Both the position numbers and the translations under genes were made by a program. This document shows, piece after piece, positions 7,424-14,079 of a stretch of DNA of 40,869 nucleotides (its first letter is position 1; the number at the start of each line of letters is the position of its first letter). The notes beneath the pieces were generated by a model. It was not told the origin of the DNA. It saw only the letters and a list, made by a program, of their open reading frames with translations, and searched no databases. Origin of the DNA: Clostridia bacterium (GTDB lineage: Bacteria > Bacillota_A > Clostridia > Christensenellales > Aristaeellaceae); assembly GCA_017509065.1 (NCBI GenBank), contig JAFWQM010000013.1:1-40869 (forward strand), read 5' to 3'.

Positions 7424-7453
7424 TTGACAGACAACTTTTGGTTGTGCTACAAT
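7424..7453 (+). promoter_or_regulatory. Early rightward promoter
   Basis: TTGACA (7424-7429) and TACAAT (7448-7453) with an 18-base spacer and an extended TG before the -10 (TGCTACAAT). Operator 2 fills the spacer, so repressor binding would block the early operon. The cro-like start lies 30 bases downstream. Confidence 0.88.
7431..7445. promoter_or_regulatory. Operator 2 of the lysogeny switch
   Basis: ACAACT TTT GGTTGT lies between the -35 and -10 boxes of the early promoter. Extra half sites AAGTTG (7397-7402) and AAGTTGT (7461-7467) lie around it and may support cooperative binding. Confidence 0.82.
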
Positions 7454-7482
7454 AAACCAGAAGTTGTAAGGGAGGCGGTAAT

Positions 7483-7737
7483 TTGCCAGAAAATATTATT
7501 TTTACATTACGGAGCAACAAAAAGTTGAGCCAGACAGAATTGGCAAAGCTGTGCGGGGTAACACAGCAACATATTCACTGGATCGAAACCGGACAGAAAT
7601 CGCCGAGCTTAAAGGTTGCAGCTAAAATCGCCTCCGTCCTGGGGGTGACCATCGACGAGCTGATCGGAAAGACCCCTCCGGCACTTCGCGCCACCTCCCC
7701 TGATAGGGGAGGCCAAGAAAACGAAAAGCCCGCGTGA
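7483..7737 (+). CDS. Cro-like XRE-family regulator
   Basis: 84 residues starting with TTG, supported by GGGAGG about 8 bases upstream. A compact helix-turn-helix fills residues 5-60 (RSNKKLSQTELAKLCGVTQQ, then HIHWIETGQKSPSLKVAAKI). The C-terminal 25 residues are Pro/Arg-rich and look unstructured. As first gene of the early operon, opposite the repressor, it is expected to repress the lysogeny promoter and commit to lytic growth. A GCCCGC/GCGGGC hairpin without a T-run overlaps its stop codon. Confidence 0.85.
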   Translation: MPENIIFTLRSNKKLSQTELAKLCGVTQQHIHWIETGQKSPSLKVAAKIASVLGVTIDELIGKTPPALRATSPDRGGQENEKPA

Positions 7738-7756
7738 AGCGGGCGGGGAGGAAAAG

Positions 7757-8047
7757 ATGGAAGTATCAGCAAAGGCGTGGCGCGGGTTCACGAGAGCCAG
7801 AATCATGCTGCGGCAATGCAGCATAGACGAAATGAGCGTGGCGCTGAACTTGCACGCGATTCCAGCCGAAACGCAGGAAGCCATCAAAAAAGAGCTGCCA
7901 GTTGGCGCATACACCAATTATTTAGCATGGGAAGCGCTGGAAACCATGGAAGGGCTGCATGAAATGATGATCGCCGTTCAGACGCTGCACAACCAAGGGG
8001 CGCTCACGGTGAAGCAGGACGAGACAGGCGTTCATGTGCCGATTTGA
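7757..8047 (+). CDS. Hypothetical early protein
   Basis: 96 residues, predicted helical (MEVSAKAWRGFTRARIMLRQ, later AIKKELPVGAYTNYLAWEAL). No known motif, membrane segment or Cys cluster is seen. GGGAGG lies 8 bases before the ATG. It is the second gene of the early operon, 19 bases after cro. Function unknown. Confidence 0.62.
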   Translation: MEVSAKAWRGFTRARIMLRQCSIDEMSVALNLHAIPAETQEAIKKELPVGAYTNYLAWEALETMEGLHEMMIAVQTLHNQGALTVKQDETGVHVPI

Positions 8048-8339
8048 GACAAGCATTACATTCAGGGCAAGAACAGCCCTGATCGCAAGGAAAATTTTCC
8101 AGATAGGATTTTTCCGGGCCGTCGGCATCAAAAAATGTGACGACGGGCAGGGAGAACCTATGGCCGGGGTACAAACGGCATTCGACGGGAAGGGCGGAAC
8201 GCTCATAAAAGCGGCCATCGCCAAGGGGATGACGCATAGAAACACTTCCTTTCCAGGCCATTGTAACAGGCCGGAAGGAGAAGAACAACGGGAACGGAAG
8301 TTTGCAAAACCACAGGCGCAAAGCCGGGAGGAAAAAGCG
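8048..8339 (+). other. Gap before the PAPS-reductase-like gene; no gene convincingly supported
   Basis: These 292 bases stay open in the frame of the next gene (upstream ATG candidates at 8034 and 8160) and are also open on the minus strand. The plus-frame residues do not look like the start of the PAPS-reductase family. Base composition is lower in G+C than the neighbours. It may be a degraded gene, an untranslated leader, or an N-terminal extension. Confidence 0.4.
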
Positions 8340-9410
8340 GTGGCAAAAATTTGGCAGGCAGGACAGAAAAAAGAGACGGAAGCGGAGAAGACCGCACGGG
8401 TGGCGCACAACACACAGATGCTTTCTCTGCCATATACGGCAAAGGTAGCCGTCGCCGAGAGCCGGATTAGGGACTGGCAGACCACATGCGAACAGTACGG
8501 GAAGAACTACGCCGTGAGCGTGGGCGGGCTGGACAGCATAACGCTTCTTGCCCTTTGCCGGGAAGTGCTGGGGCACTGCGACGGTATAAGCGTTTCCATC
8601 CTGGAGGATAAGAGCATACAGTCCGTACACAAAGAAATGGGCGTGATCCCCATTAAGCCGCTGAAATCAAAAGTTCAAGTGTTAAGAGAATACGGGTACC
8701 CAATTGTCAGCAAACAGGCCAGCGCGAAGATCAGCCGATTGCAAACATCGGGCGACACAAGCCCCATCATCAAGGCATACATGACCGGCGAAGAAGGGGC
8801 TTGGGGAAAACACAAAACAAATCTGCGATTTAAGCTCCCGGACAAATGGGTGAAGCTGTTCGGCGGGCTGTACGGTGAGTTCCGGCCAGACCTTAACTGT
8901 CAGGTGGCCCCGTTCAAGGTATCCGATCAGTGCTGTTATTGGCTGAAAGAAGAACCGGCCAGGCGGTATCAGGAGGAACACAACATTTGGCCGTTCCTGG
9001 GCCTGATGCAGAGCGAGGGCGGGCGGCGGCAGTATTCACTGCGGATGCACGGATGCAACTATGTGGGGAAAGACACGGCCCGAAGCTGCCCGTTCAACTT
9101 TTTCAGCCGACAAGACTTGCTGCAACTCGCGCTGGACTTACACGTGCATGTCCCGGAAATTTACGGGGAAATCGTGCGGGACGCGGACGGAACGCTGCGC
9201 ACAACAAAGGCCCAGAGAACGGGATGCAGCATGTGCGGCTACGGCATCCACCTGGACAAGAGGCCGCATCACTTCGACCTGCTATATCAGAGAAACCCGG
9301 ACGAGTGGCGCTTTTGGATGTATGACCAAGGCTGGGGTGAAGTGCTGGACTATATCGGGGTCGGCTGGCGGCCCGAGGATTTGCCAGGAGCGCAAAATGG
9401 GCAAGCATAG
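8340..9410 (+). CDS. PAPS-reductase-like ATP pyrophosphatase (phage type)
   Basis: 356 residues from GTG 8340. It belongs to the adenine-nucleotide alpha-hydrolase superfamily that includes PAPS reductase, ATP sulfurylase and DndC. The PP-loop reads SVGGLDS (residues 60-66) where PAPS reductases have SGGKDS, a variant that I believe is usual for a phage subgroup. Later features are PLKSKVQVLREYGYPIVSKQ, a Cys pair in KVSDQCC, LMQSEGGRR and C296-x2-C299 in RTGCSMCGYGIH, which could bind a metal or cluster. GTG 8340 is chosen because GGGAGG lies 8 bases upstream and AHNTQMLSLPYTAKV follows about 20 residues in. The substrate is unknown; sulfur or nucleotide chemistry on nucleic acid is a speculation. 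Confidence 0.82.
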   Translation: MAKIWQAGQKKETEAEKTARVAHNTQMLSLPYTAKVAVAESRIRDWQTTCEQYGKNYAVSVGGLDSITLLALCREVLGHCDGISVSILEDKSIQSVHKEMGVIPIKPLKSKVQVLREYGYPIVSKQASAKISRLQTSGDTSPIIKAYMTGEEGAWGKHKTNLRFKLPDKWVKLFGGLYGEFRPDLNCQVAPFKVSDQCCYWLKEEPARRYQEEHNIWPFLGLMQSEGGRRQYSLRMHGCNYVGKDTARSCPFNFFSRQDLLQLALDLHVHVPEIYGEIVRDADGTLRTTKAQRTGCSMCGYGIHLDKRPHHFDLLYQRNPDEWRFWMYDQGWGEVLDYIGVGWRPEDLPGAQNGQA

Positions 9411-9440
9411 ACACATAGGATAGGGCGGGGGGGTGAGCAT

Positions 9441-9803
9441 TTGGCGGAATTGATCTGGCAGGCGGCCAACCCGGAGGCCGGGGGGCACGTGGCGACCTAC
9501 AACAGCGGCGGGGCCAGGGTGGAAATCCTGGTGGAGAAGGAACAGGGCGGGCGGATGTTATCCGCCCCTGACAAGGGGCAGGCCCCCGAATGGGTGCGGG
9601 TGGCCTACGGACTGGCGGAAAAGCGCATCCGGGAATACCTGGAGGAAACGGGGCGGATGCCGGGGGAAAAGCTGCTGGAGGATTTTCAGCGGGAAATGGG
9701 AAAGCGGCTGGATGATTTCATACGGGAGCCGATGCGATTCCCCTTCCGGCCCATGGGGCTGGCAGAGTTTGAGAGAGAGTTCAGAGCGGAGAGTGCAAAT
9801 TAG
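9441..9803 (+). CDS. Hypothetical early protein carrying an in-frame palindromic element
   Basis: 120 residues from TTG 9441, with GGGGGGGTGA just upstream. The protein appears as two parts, TYNSGGARVEILVEKE and EWVRVAYGLAEKRIREYLEE, joined by the peptide GGRMLSAPDKGQA. That peptide is encoded by the palindromic repeat at 9545-9578, also present at 13135 and 15541. The repeat adds codons without breaking the frame. The rest is predicted helical, with no known family. Function unknown. Confidence 0.65.
   Translation: MAELIWQAANPEAGGHVATYNSGGARVEILVEKEQGGRMLSAPDKGQAPEWVRVAYGLAEKRIREYLEETGRMPGEKLLEDFQREMGKRLDDFIREPMRFPFRPMGLAEFEREFRAESAN
9545..9578 (+). repeat. Palindromic element copy A, inside a coding region
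   Basis: GGGCGGAT (9549-9556) / ATCCGCCC (9560-9567) with a 3-base loop, preceded by GGGC and followed by CCT..ACAAGGGG, which can form a second small hairpin. It shares this layout with 13135-13160 and 15541-15573. It is read in frame as GGRMLSAPDKG. Confidence 0.85.
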
Positions 9804-10070
9804 GGCGCGGGGCGCCCATCATGCGGGCACATGAAGGCCATGGAAGGACGCCGTGGGTCGGTGAGATTCCGACTGCCCGCACCAGCAGGTTAGGACGAAC
9901 CGCCGATGACTGCCAGTGGCAGGGATTTCATCGGCGGGGAGATCACCCGAAACGAGCAATCTGCCCATGAAGGGCAGTTGCGACGATTGAGGGTGCGGAA
10001 AGCCTGCGAGTCCTCCTATCATTGGCAGCCGGGAAAGACCGGCCCGCGCCCTTTGAGCGGGGGGCGCGGT
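9803..10070 (+). ncRNA. Candidate structured RNA upstream of the tRNA
   Basis: About 268 bases with no convincing reading frame but many perfect stems. They are GGGCGC 9803-9808/9812-9817; TGCGGGCA 9822-9829 with 9874-9881, enclosing GTCGG 9857-9861/9869-9873; GCAGGT 9885-9890 with GCCTGC 10002-10007, enclosing the next two arms; CCGCCGATGA 9900-9909/9928-9937 with inner CTGCC 9910-9914/9918-9922; CACCC 9944-9948/9991-9995 enclosing GCAA 9956-9959/9978-9981 and CTGCCC 9961-9966/9972-9977; GCCGG 10028-10032/10039-10043; and CCGCGCCC 10044-10051/10062-10069. The stretch GTCGGTGAGATTCCGAC and the following CTGCC..GGCAGGGA recall parts of cobalamin riboswitches, but the conserved boxes are incomplete and no B12 gene follows. 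It lies directly before a tRNA, where phages often carry ornate RNAs. Stems are seen by eye; expression is inferred. Confidence 0.6.
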
Positions 10071-10073
10071 TAT

Positions 10074-10149
10074 GGGAACGTGGCGCAATGGTAAGCGCAT
10101 CCGCCCCATAAGCGGCTGGGTCCCGGTTCAAATCCGGGCGTTCCCACCA
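10074..10149 (+). tRNA. tRNA with CAT anticodon (Met or lysidine-type Ile)
   Basis: Complete cloverleaf: acceptor GGGAACG (10074-10080) / CGTTCCC (10139-10145), discriminator A, encoded CCA (10147-10149). D-stem GCGC (10083-10086)/(10095-10098) with loop AATGGTAA. Anticodon loop CCCATAA (10105-10111), anticodon CAT. T-stem CCCGG/CCGGG with TTCAAAT. The first pair of the anticodon stem is a U-C mismatch. CAT may read AUG, or AUA if the first base is changed to lysidine; the sequence alone does not decide. It lies in the early operon just after the structured RNA. Confidence 0.92.
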
Positions 10150-10179
10150 AGGCATTAAATAAGCAGGAGTTGAGGAAAG

Positions 10180-10800
10180 TTGAAAATCGACAAAATCAAA
10201 AAGCTGATCCTGGATCAGAAGGGCGTGGCGATTCTGACCGGGGAGCGGGGCCAGCAGTGGATCGGCGGCAAGGACTGGATGGTGCGGGTGGACGAAGGCC
10301 TGCATCTGACGCCCAAAAGCGTGAAGGGGCTGTTTGACTTTTCCGTGGAGCAGATGGACAAGCTGCGCATTGAGGAAGCGGCCCTGGAAACCTATCCCCT
10401 GTGGCCGGTGCTGCGGCGGAACGTGAACAACATGCAGGTTGGCAGCCTGAACATCGACAATTACGGCGGCATTGAAATGCTGATTTTCAGCGGCAAGGTG
10501 TACCTGCTGGAGCAGAAGTATATCCGCTGCGCCGTGGCCCGGGAGGATTACCGGGAATACATGCTGGGCTGGGACGCGAAGGATCAGCCGCTGATCGTCA
10601 TCAACGACGGGATGATTTTTGCCGGGAGCGCCAGGCCCATGCCGGAAAGCACCTGCCAGCTGCTGCTGGAGCAGATGAAATTCATGTGCAGCCTGCGGCC
10701 CGGCGGCACCATGGATCCTTCGCAAGCGCAGGATGACAATTCGCAAGCGCAGGATGGCATGGACGGCGAACAGCTGGACATGGAACGGCTGGGGCAGTAA
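10180..10800 (+). CDS. Hypothetical early protein
   Basis: 206 residues from TTG 10180, with AGGAGTTGAGGAAAG upstream. A compact alpha/beta protein by appearance, with VAILTGERGQQWIGGKDWMV at the N-terminus, later DNYGGIEMLIFSGKVYLLEQ, then a variable acidic tail containing a short duplication (SQAQDDN-SQAQDG). No motif I can name. It starts 30 bases after the tRNA in the early operon. Similar genes seem common in Clostridia phages, but I do not know a function. Confidence 0.68.
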   Translation: MKIDKIKKLILDQKGVAILTGERGQQWIGGKDWMVRVDEGLHLTPKSVKGLFDFSVEQMDKLRIEEAALETYPLWPVLRRNVNNMQVGSLNIDNYGGIEMLIFSGKVYLLEQKYIRCAVAREDYREYMLGWDAKDQPLIVINDGMIFAGSARPMPESTCQLLLEQMKFMCSLRPGGTMDPSQAQDDNSQAQDGMDGEQLDMERLGQ

Positions 10801-10826
10801 GCCCGGCGGAAAGGGAGGAACGGACA

Positions 10827-11054
10827 GTGAAGCAAGTGATTCAAAGCGCGCGGTCCGTCTTTGCCGCGGTGAACGCGGAAAGGGAGCAGCAGGGCCTATA
10901 CTGGAAAGAGCTTTCCGCCAAGTGCGGGGTGGCCTGGGAGACCATGAAGGGCTGGAATTCCCGAAGCGGGGCGCGGGTGGACTGCATCGTGGACGCGCTG
11001 GACGCGCTGGGGCTGGAACTGGTGATCCGGAGGAAGGGAGAGACAGGAGAGTGA
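10827..11054 (+). CDS. Small helix-turn-helix-like protein
   Basis: 75 residues from GTG 10827, AGGGAGG 8 bases upstream. The order of helices (MKQVIQSARSVFAAVNAERE, then YWKELSAKCGVAWETMKGWN) resembles a small XRE-type DNA-binding domain, followed by CIVDALDALGLELVIRRK, typical of phage-type regulators. It overlaps the methyltransferase gene by 4 bases (GTGA), so they are translationally coupled. It may control the genes downstream or act on DNA with the methyltransferase; that is inference. Confidence 0.66.
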   Translation: MKQVIQSARSVFAAVNAEREQQGLYWKELSAKCGVAWETMKGWNSRSGARVDCIVDALDALGLELVIRRKGETGE

Positions 11055-11734
11055 AAGTGCTGGTGGCGTGCGAGGAAAGCCAGACGGTTTGCCTGGCTTT
11101 CCGGGAGCGCGGGCATGAAGCGTTCAGCGCGGATATTCAGCATTGTGCTTTGTATAATCACATCGAATGGCACATTGTAGAGGATGTGAGGAACATCATT
11201 TCCGGGAACTGCTCTTTTATAACCGTGGACGGTAAGCCGCATATCATTACAGGGCCATGGGATTTGATTATCGCACATCCACCATGCACATATCTTTCCA
11301 ATCCTGGAGCAAATCATCTGTTTCTCGGCACCGAGCGCATCCAGAGACAGAAAGAAACTTTCCGATTGATGAACGAAGAACGGGTACGGTTGGCGATTCA
11401 GGCGCGTGATTTTTTCTTTGCCATGCTCAACGCTCCGTGTGAGCATGTTGCAGTTGAAAATCCAATCCCGAGCACCATCTGGCAGCTTCCGTCTCCTTCA
11501 CAAGTCATTCAGCCATTTTTCTTCGGTGATCCATTCAAGAAAAAGACCTATCTCTGGCTACGAGGACTGCCCAAACTCGTCCACACAAACATGGTGGAGC
11601 CTACCGGGCTATGGGTAGACGGCGGCCATGCGAAGCAAACAAAGATGCAGAACTTCGGCTTCCGCGACGCCAAAAAACGCAGTAAAACGTTCCCCGGCAT
11701 CGCCCAAGCGATGGCTGAGCAATGGGGGGTGTAG
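11051..11734 (+). CDS. C5-cytosine-methyltransferase-like protein
   Basis: 227 residues from GTG 11051. The start VKVLVACEESQTVCLAFRER is the SAM-binding strand-loop region of a phage DNA-methyltransferase group. PPC (residues 77-79, in IIAHPPCTYLSN) is the catalytic-loop motif with Cys79, and ENP (136-138) matches motif VI. It is shorter than full C5 methyltransferases and has no clear target-recognition domain, so specificity may depend on a partner. Its base composition is less GC-rich than the flanking genes, a sign of transfer. AGGAGA stands before the start. Likely role: modification of phage DNA against host restriction. Confidence 0.8.
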   Translation: MKVLVACEESQTVCLAFRERGHEAFSADIQHCALYNHIEWHIVEDVRNIISGNCSFITVDGKPHIITGPWDLIIAHPPCTYLSNPGANHLFLGTERIQRQKETFRLMNEERVRLAIQARDFFFAMLNAPCEHVAVENPIPSTIWQLPSPSQVIQPFFFGDPFKKKTYLWLRGLPKLVHTNMVEPTGLWVDGGHAKQTKMQNFGFRDAKKRSKTFPGIAQAMAEQWGV

Positions 11735-11738
11735 ACAT

Positions 11739-11957
11739 ATGATTTCTGAATTGATTTGGTTTGCGGTGCTGTTCCTGCTGGTGTGCATCGCGCTGGTGTG
11801 GCTGGCGGAAAAGGGCACGCTGGAGGACTATTCGGAAAAGCGGAACGTGGACAAGCTGGCGGACAGGAGCCGGGGACGGAAAACGCCCACGGCGCGGCGG
11901 GCTTGCCGGTATGTAAGCGCAGGGCTGCGCCCCGGAAAGGCGGCGTGGCATGGATAA
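11739..11957 (+). CDS. Small membrane protein
   Basis: 72 residues from ATG 11739 (GGGGGT upstream). The N-terminus is one membrane segment (ISELIWFAVLFLLVCIALVW), then LAEKGTLEDYSEKRNVDKLA and a basic tail. No known family. It follows the methyltransferase after 4 bases and overlaps the next gene start. Upstream in-frame ATG 11628 lies inside the methyltransferase gene and is not used. Confidence 0.62.
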   Translation: MISELIWFAVLFLLVCIALVWLAEKGTLEDYSEKRNVDKLADRSRGRKTPTARRACRYVSAGLRPGKAAWHG

Positions 11958-12129
11958 GCTGGAAAAGGTGATGAAGGGGCTGGAAGCCTGATCAAACGGG
12001 ATCATGTGCGGGGAGGATTGCCCGTATGAGGAAACCCACAACAACCCGGATATGGGGAATTGCATTTCGGTAATGGCGCGGGACGCGCTGGAAGCGATCA
12101 AGGAGCTGGAAGACGAGGCAAAGCAATGA
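11950..12129 (+). pseudogene. Cys-rich early gene interrupted by an in-frame TGA
   Basis: The frame starts MDKLEKVMKGLEA, meets TGA at 11989-11991, and continues without further stops as SNGIMCGEDCPYEETHNN to ARDALEAIKELEDEAKQ, ending at TGA 12127-12129. The intact gene at 12980 is a paralogue: EKVMYSLERCSSS, then CRDCEYDKW, CVQHLTKDALEVIK. The stop falls exactly where the paralogue has its first motif Cys (TGT 13019-13021), so one base change (TGT or TGC to TGA) explains it. Translation of the 13-residue peptide only, readthrough, or loss of function are the options. A small hairpin TGATC/GATCA (11989-11993/12000-12004) begins at the stop. Confidence 0.68.
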
Positions 12130-12141
12130 TGGAGGCCATAA

Positions 12142-12987
12142 ATGGGAGACAAAACGAAAATCGACTGGTGTGACGCCAGTTGGAACCCGGTTACGGGCTG
12201 CCTGCATGGGTGCGAATACTGCTATGCGCGAGGCATTGCGAACAGATTTGGCCTGCCCTATGCGCCGAAGCTGGGCGATCCTGGCATGGAGGGAGCGGCG
12301 AAATGGGACAGCAGCGAGGGCATGGACACGATGCTGGAACTGGAAAAGCCGTATGTCAAGGACGGAAGGAAACAGCCTTACCCGATGGGATTCCTGCCCA
12401 CGTTCCATAAGTACCGGCTGGACGAACCGCAGCGCTGGACGAAACCGCGCACGATCTTTGTATGCAGCATGGCCGACCTGTTCGGCGAATGGGTGCCAGA
12501 CGAATGGATCAAAGAAGTTTTTGATGCTTGCCGGAGAGCGCCGCAGCACCGTTACCTTTTCTTGACCAAGAACCCGGCAAGATATGGAGAACTCGCGGCA
12601 GAAGGCAAGCTCCCGAAAGAGAAGAACCATTGGTACGGCATTACAGCCACAGATCACCAAATGGCTGAGGCGAATTTCAGGCACATCCCGAACGGATGGG
12701 ACGGCTACAACATTTTCCTATCGGCAGAGCCGCTTCACGGGGAGATCAACATTCCGGCGCTCAATAGCTGGCCCAAATGGGTGATATTCGGAGCCCAAAC
12801 CGGGAACTGCAAGGATAAGGTCGTTCCGAAAAAGGAGTGGATTGAAAATGCTGTAGCCCAATGCAGGCTTATGGGCGTGCCGGTATTTATGAAAGAGAGC
12901 TTGCGGCAGCTCATGGGCGCCGATTTCGTTCAGGAATACCCCTGGCAAGCATACCGAAATCGAAAGGAGGCGAAGAGGGATGCCTGA
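12142..12987 (+). CDS. Phage Gp37/Gp68 family protein (DUF5131), radical-SAM-like
   Basis: 281 residues. The N-terminus TKIDWCDASWNPVTGCLHGC and C20-x3-C24-x2-C27 (GCLHGCEYCYAR) are the mark of the Gp37/Gp68 family, related by its Cys motif to radical-SAM enzymes that bind a 4Fe-4S cluster. Further family stretches are RTIFVCSMADLFGEWVPDEW, HRYLFLTKNPARY, FLSAEPLHGEI, KWVIFGAQTGNCKDKV and GVPVFMKESL. The substrate of the family is, to my knowledge, not established. GGAGG precedes the ATG by 7 bases. It lies between the two paralogous Cys-rich genes. A nucleic-acid or nucleotide modification role alongside the methyltransferase and the PAPS-reductase-like protein is possible but unproven. Confidence 0.9.
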   Translation: MGDKTKIDWCDASWNPVTGCLHGCEYCYARGIANRFGLPYAPKLGDPGMEGAAKWDSSEGMDTMLELEKPYVKDGRKQPYPMGFLPTFHKYRLDEPQRWTKPRTIFVCSMADLFGEWVPDEWIKEVFDACRRAPQHRYLFLTKNPARYGELAAEGKLPKEKNHWYGITATDHQMAEANFRHIPNGWDGYNIFLSAEPLHGEINIPALNSWPKWVIFGAQTGNCKDKVVPKKEWIENAVAQCRLMGVPVFMKESLRQLMGADFVQEYPWQAYRNRKEAKRDA

Positions 12988-13423
12988 TCGAGAAAAAGTG
13001 ATGTATTCGCTGGAAAGGTGTTCAAGCAGCGTACCAGACGCATGCAGAGACTGCGAGTACGATAAATGGCCTGCAAGGATATGCGTTCAGCACCTTACAA
13101 AAGACGCGCTGGAAGTGATCAAGAGCGCAGCGAAGGGCGGGCGGATATTATCCGCTCCTACGGTGCCGGTGGCGCGAATGATGACCTTTAACGAAGCAAT
13201 GAATAACGCATCGAATTTTCGCGATAGGCCGGATTCGGTCAGACCTGTTTTTGTACAGTTCAGGGCCGAAGAATATCGGGATGAAAGCCTGACGCCGCCC
13301 TGGCGCGGAGGCGTGAACCAGCGGGCCCTGCTGAAAGATTCGACCCGTTATTACAGAGATTTTGTTTTCTGGACGGAACGCCCATTAGCGTCACAGATGG
13401 AGGACGTGGTATGGGCAGACTGA
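12980..13423 (+). CDS. Cys-rich early protein, intact paralogue, with in-frame palindromic element
   Basis: 147 residues; AAAGGAGG 9 bases before the ATG; 8-base overlap with the DUF5131 gene. The N-terminal 50 residues form a four-Cys unit (ERC, then CRDC and CVQH) likely to bind zinc, ending DALEVIKSA. The C-terminal part (MMTFNEAMNN...RDFVFWTERPLASQM) resembles a second conserved part of the same Clostridia phage protein group. They are joined by GGRILSAPTVPVA, which is encoded by the palindromic repeat at 13135. So the repeat sits in the linker and keeps the frame. Function unknown. Confidence 0.68.
   Translation: MPDREKVMYSLERCSSSVPDACRDCEYDKWPARICVQHLTKDALEVIKSAAKGGRILSAPTVPVARMMTFNEAMNNASNFRDRPDSVRPVFVQFRAEEYRDESLTPPWRGGVNQRALLKDSTRYYRDFVFWTERPLASQMEDVVWAD
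13135..13160 (+). repeat. Palindromic element copy B, inside a coding region
   Basis: GGGCGGAT (13139-13146) / ATCCGCTC (13150-13157), 3-base loop, preceded by GGGC and followed by CTA. One arm has a C-to-T change against copies A and C, and the distal ACAAGGGG is missing. It is read as GGRILSAP. Confidence 0.82.
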
Positions 13424-13578
13424 TCGTGGGCCTTGTGCTGGCCCTGTGCGCCCTGGCGGCGTTTGGCGCTGGCTTTGTGGCCGGTATGCTGCACATGCGG
13501 AAAAATTACCGGGAGGAGCTAAGGCACGCCCGGCGGCTGACGCGGGCGGCCATCAGGCACGAAGGATTTGAAGGCTGA
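13411..13578 (+). CDS. Small membrane protein
   Basis: 55 residues from ATG 13411, overlapping the previous stop. GGAGG lies 6 bases upstream. The N-terminal half is one membrane span (LIVGLVLALCALAAFGAGFV), then MLHMRKNYREEL and a basic tail. No family recognised. One of at least four single-span small proteins in this early operon. Confidence 0.58.
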   Translation: MGRLIVGLVLALCALAAFGAGFVAGMLHMRKNYREELRHARRLTRAAIRHEGFEG

Positions 13579-13604
13579 AAAAATCAATTTGGAGGTGAAC
13601 GGGC

Positions 13605-13844
13605 ATGCGGAACGCCATGGAGAACAAGCGAGCCAAATGCCCGTTTTTCATCGGCTGCGGGGACAATTTCATTGTTTGTGAAAGCGTGTTCCCACGGGAC
13701 ACAGGGGCGACGTGCCGCACCAATTACAAGCGCGGCAAAGAAATGAAGAAGCAAATGGAAATGTACTGCTGCGAAAACTGGGAGAGGTGCGAGCTGGCCC
13801 GGAGCATTGCTCATTGGAGATATGCGGATGATGACGACGGATAA
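13605..13844 (+). CDS. Small Cys-rich early protein
   Basis: 79 residues; GGAGGTG 7 bases before the ATG. Cys residues in KCPFFIGCGD, VCES, TCRT and YCCENWERCELA suggest a zinc-binding fold. Proteins of this size and shape (CPFF...IVCE...CW..C) are frequent in Clostridia phage early regions, near regulators. Function unknown; protein-nucleic acid contact is a guess. Confidence 0.66.
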   Translation: MRNAMENKRAKCPFFIGCGDNFIVCESVFPRDTGATCRTNYKRGKEMKKQMEMYCCENWERCELARSIAHWRYADDDDG

Positions 13845-14079
13845 GCCGCGGAAGAAATACTGGCTGCAGCTGCGGGACGAGGGCCGCCGGGCGCGGATGG
13901 TGGAATACGTGGGCACCGAAACGCGGGAAGACGGGGAAAAGGTGATCCTGCTGGAGGCATGGACGCGGCAGGGGCAAAGGCTGTACGCCCTGGAGAAAAG
14001 CACGTTTCTGATTGCGTGGCGGGCCTGGAACCGGCCGCCGCAGCTGGAATGGATCAGAAAGCCATGGAAAAACCAATGA
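13828..14079 (+). CDS. Hypothetical early protein
   Basis: 83 residues from ATG 13828, with GGAG 8 bases upstream, overlapping the previous gene by 17 bases. Sequence MMTTDKPRKKYWLQLRDEGR, then RARMVEYVGTETREDGEKV and TRQGQRLYALEKSTFLIAWR suggests a small beta-rich fold with a basic surface. No family recognised. Confidence 0.58.
   Translation: MMTTDKPRKKYWLQLRDEGRRARMVEYVGTETREDGEKVILLEAWTRQGQRLYALEKSTFLIAWRAWNRPPQLEWIRKPWKNQ

Noticed and set aside
9906..10094. 62-codon open frame through the structured RNA region
   Set aside because: No ribosome site, runs into the tRNA, and the stems explain the sequence better.
10733..11734. Long open frame reaching upstream of the methyltransferase
   Set aside because: The residues before VKVLVACEES are in the wrong frame of two other genes; GTG 11051 with its ribosome site is the natural start.
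11989..12004. Selenocysteine codon with a SECIS element
   Set aside because: The hairpin includes the TGA itself, is only five pairs, lacks a clear SECIS loop, and TGA is a normal stop in neighbouring genes.
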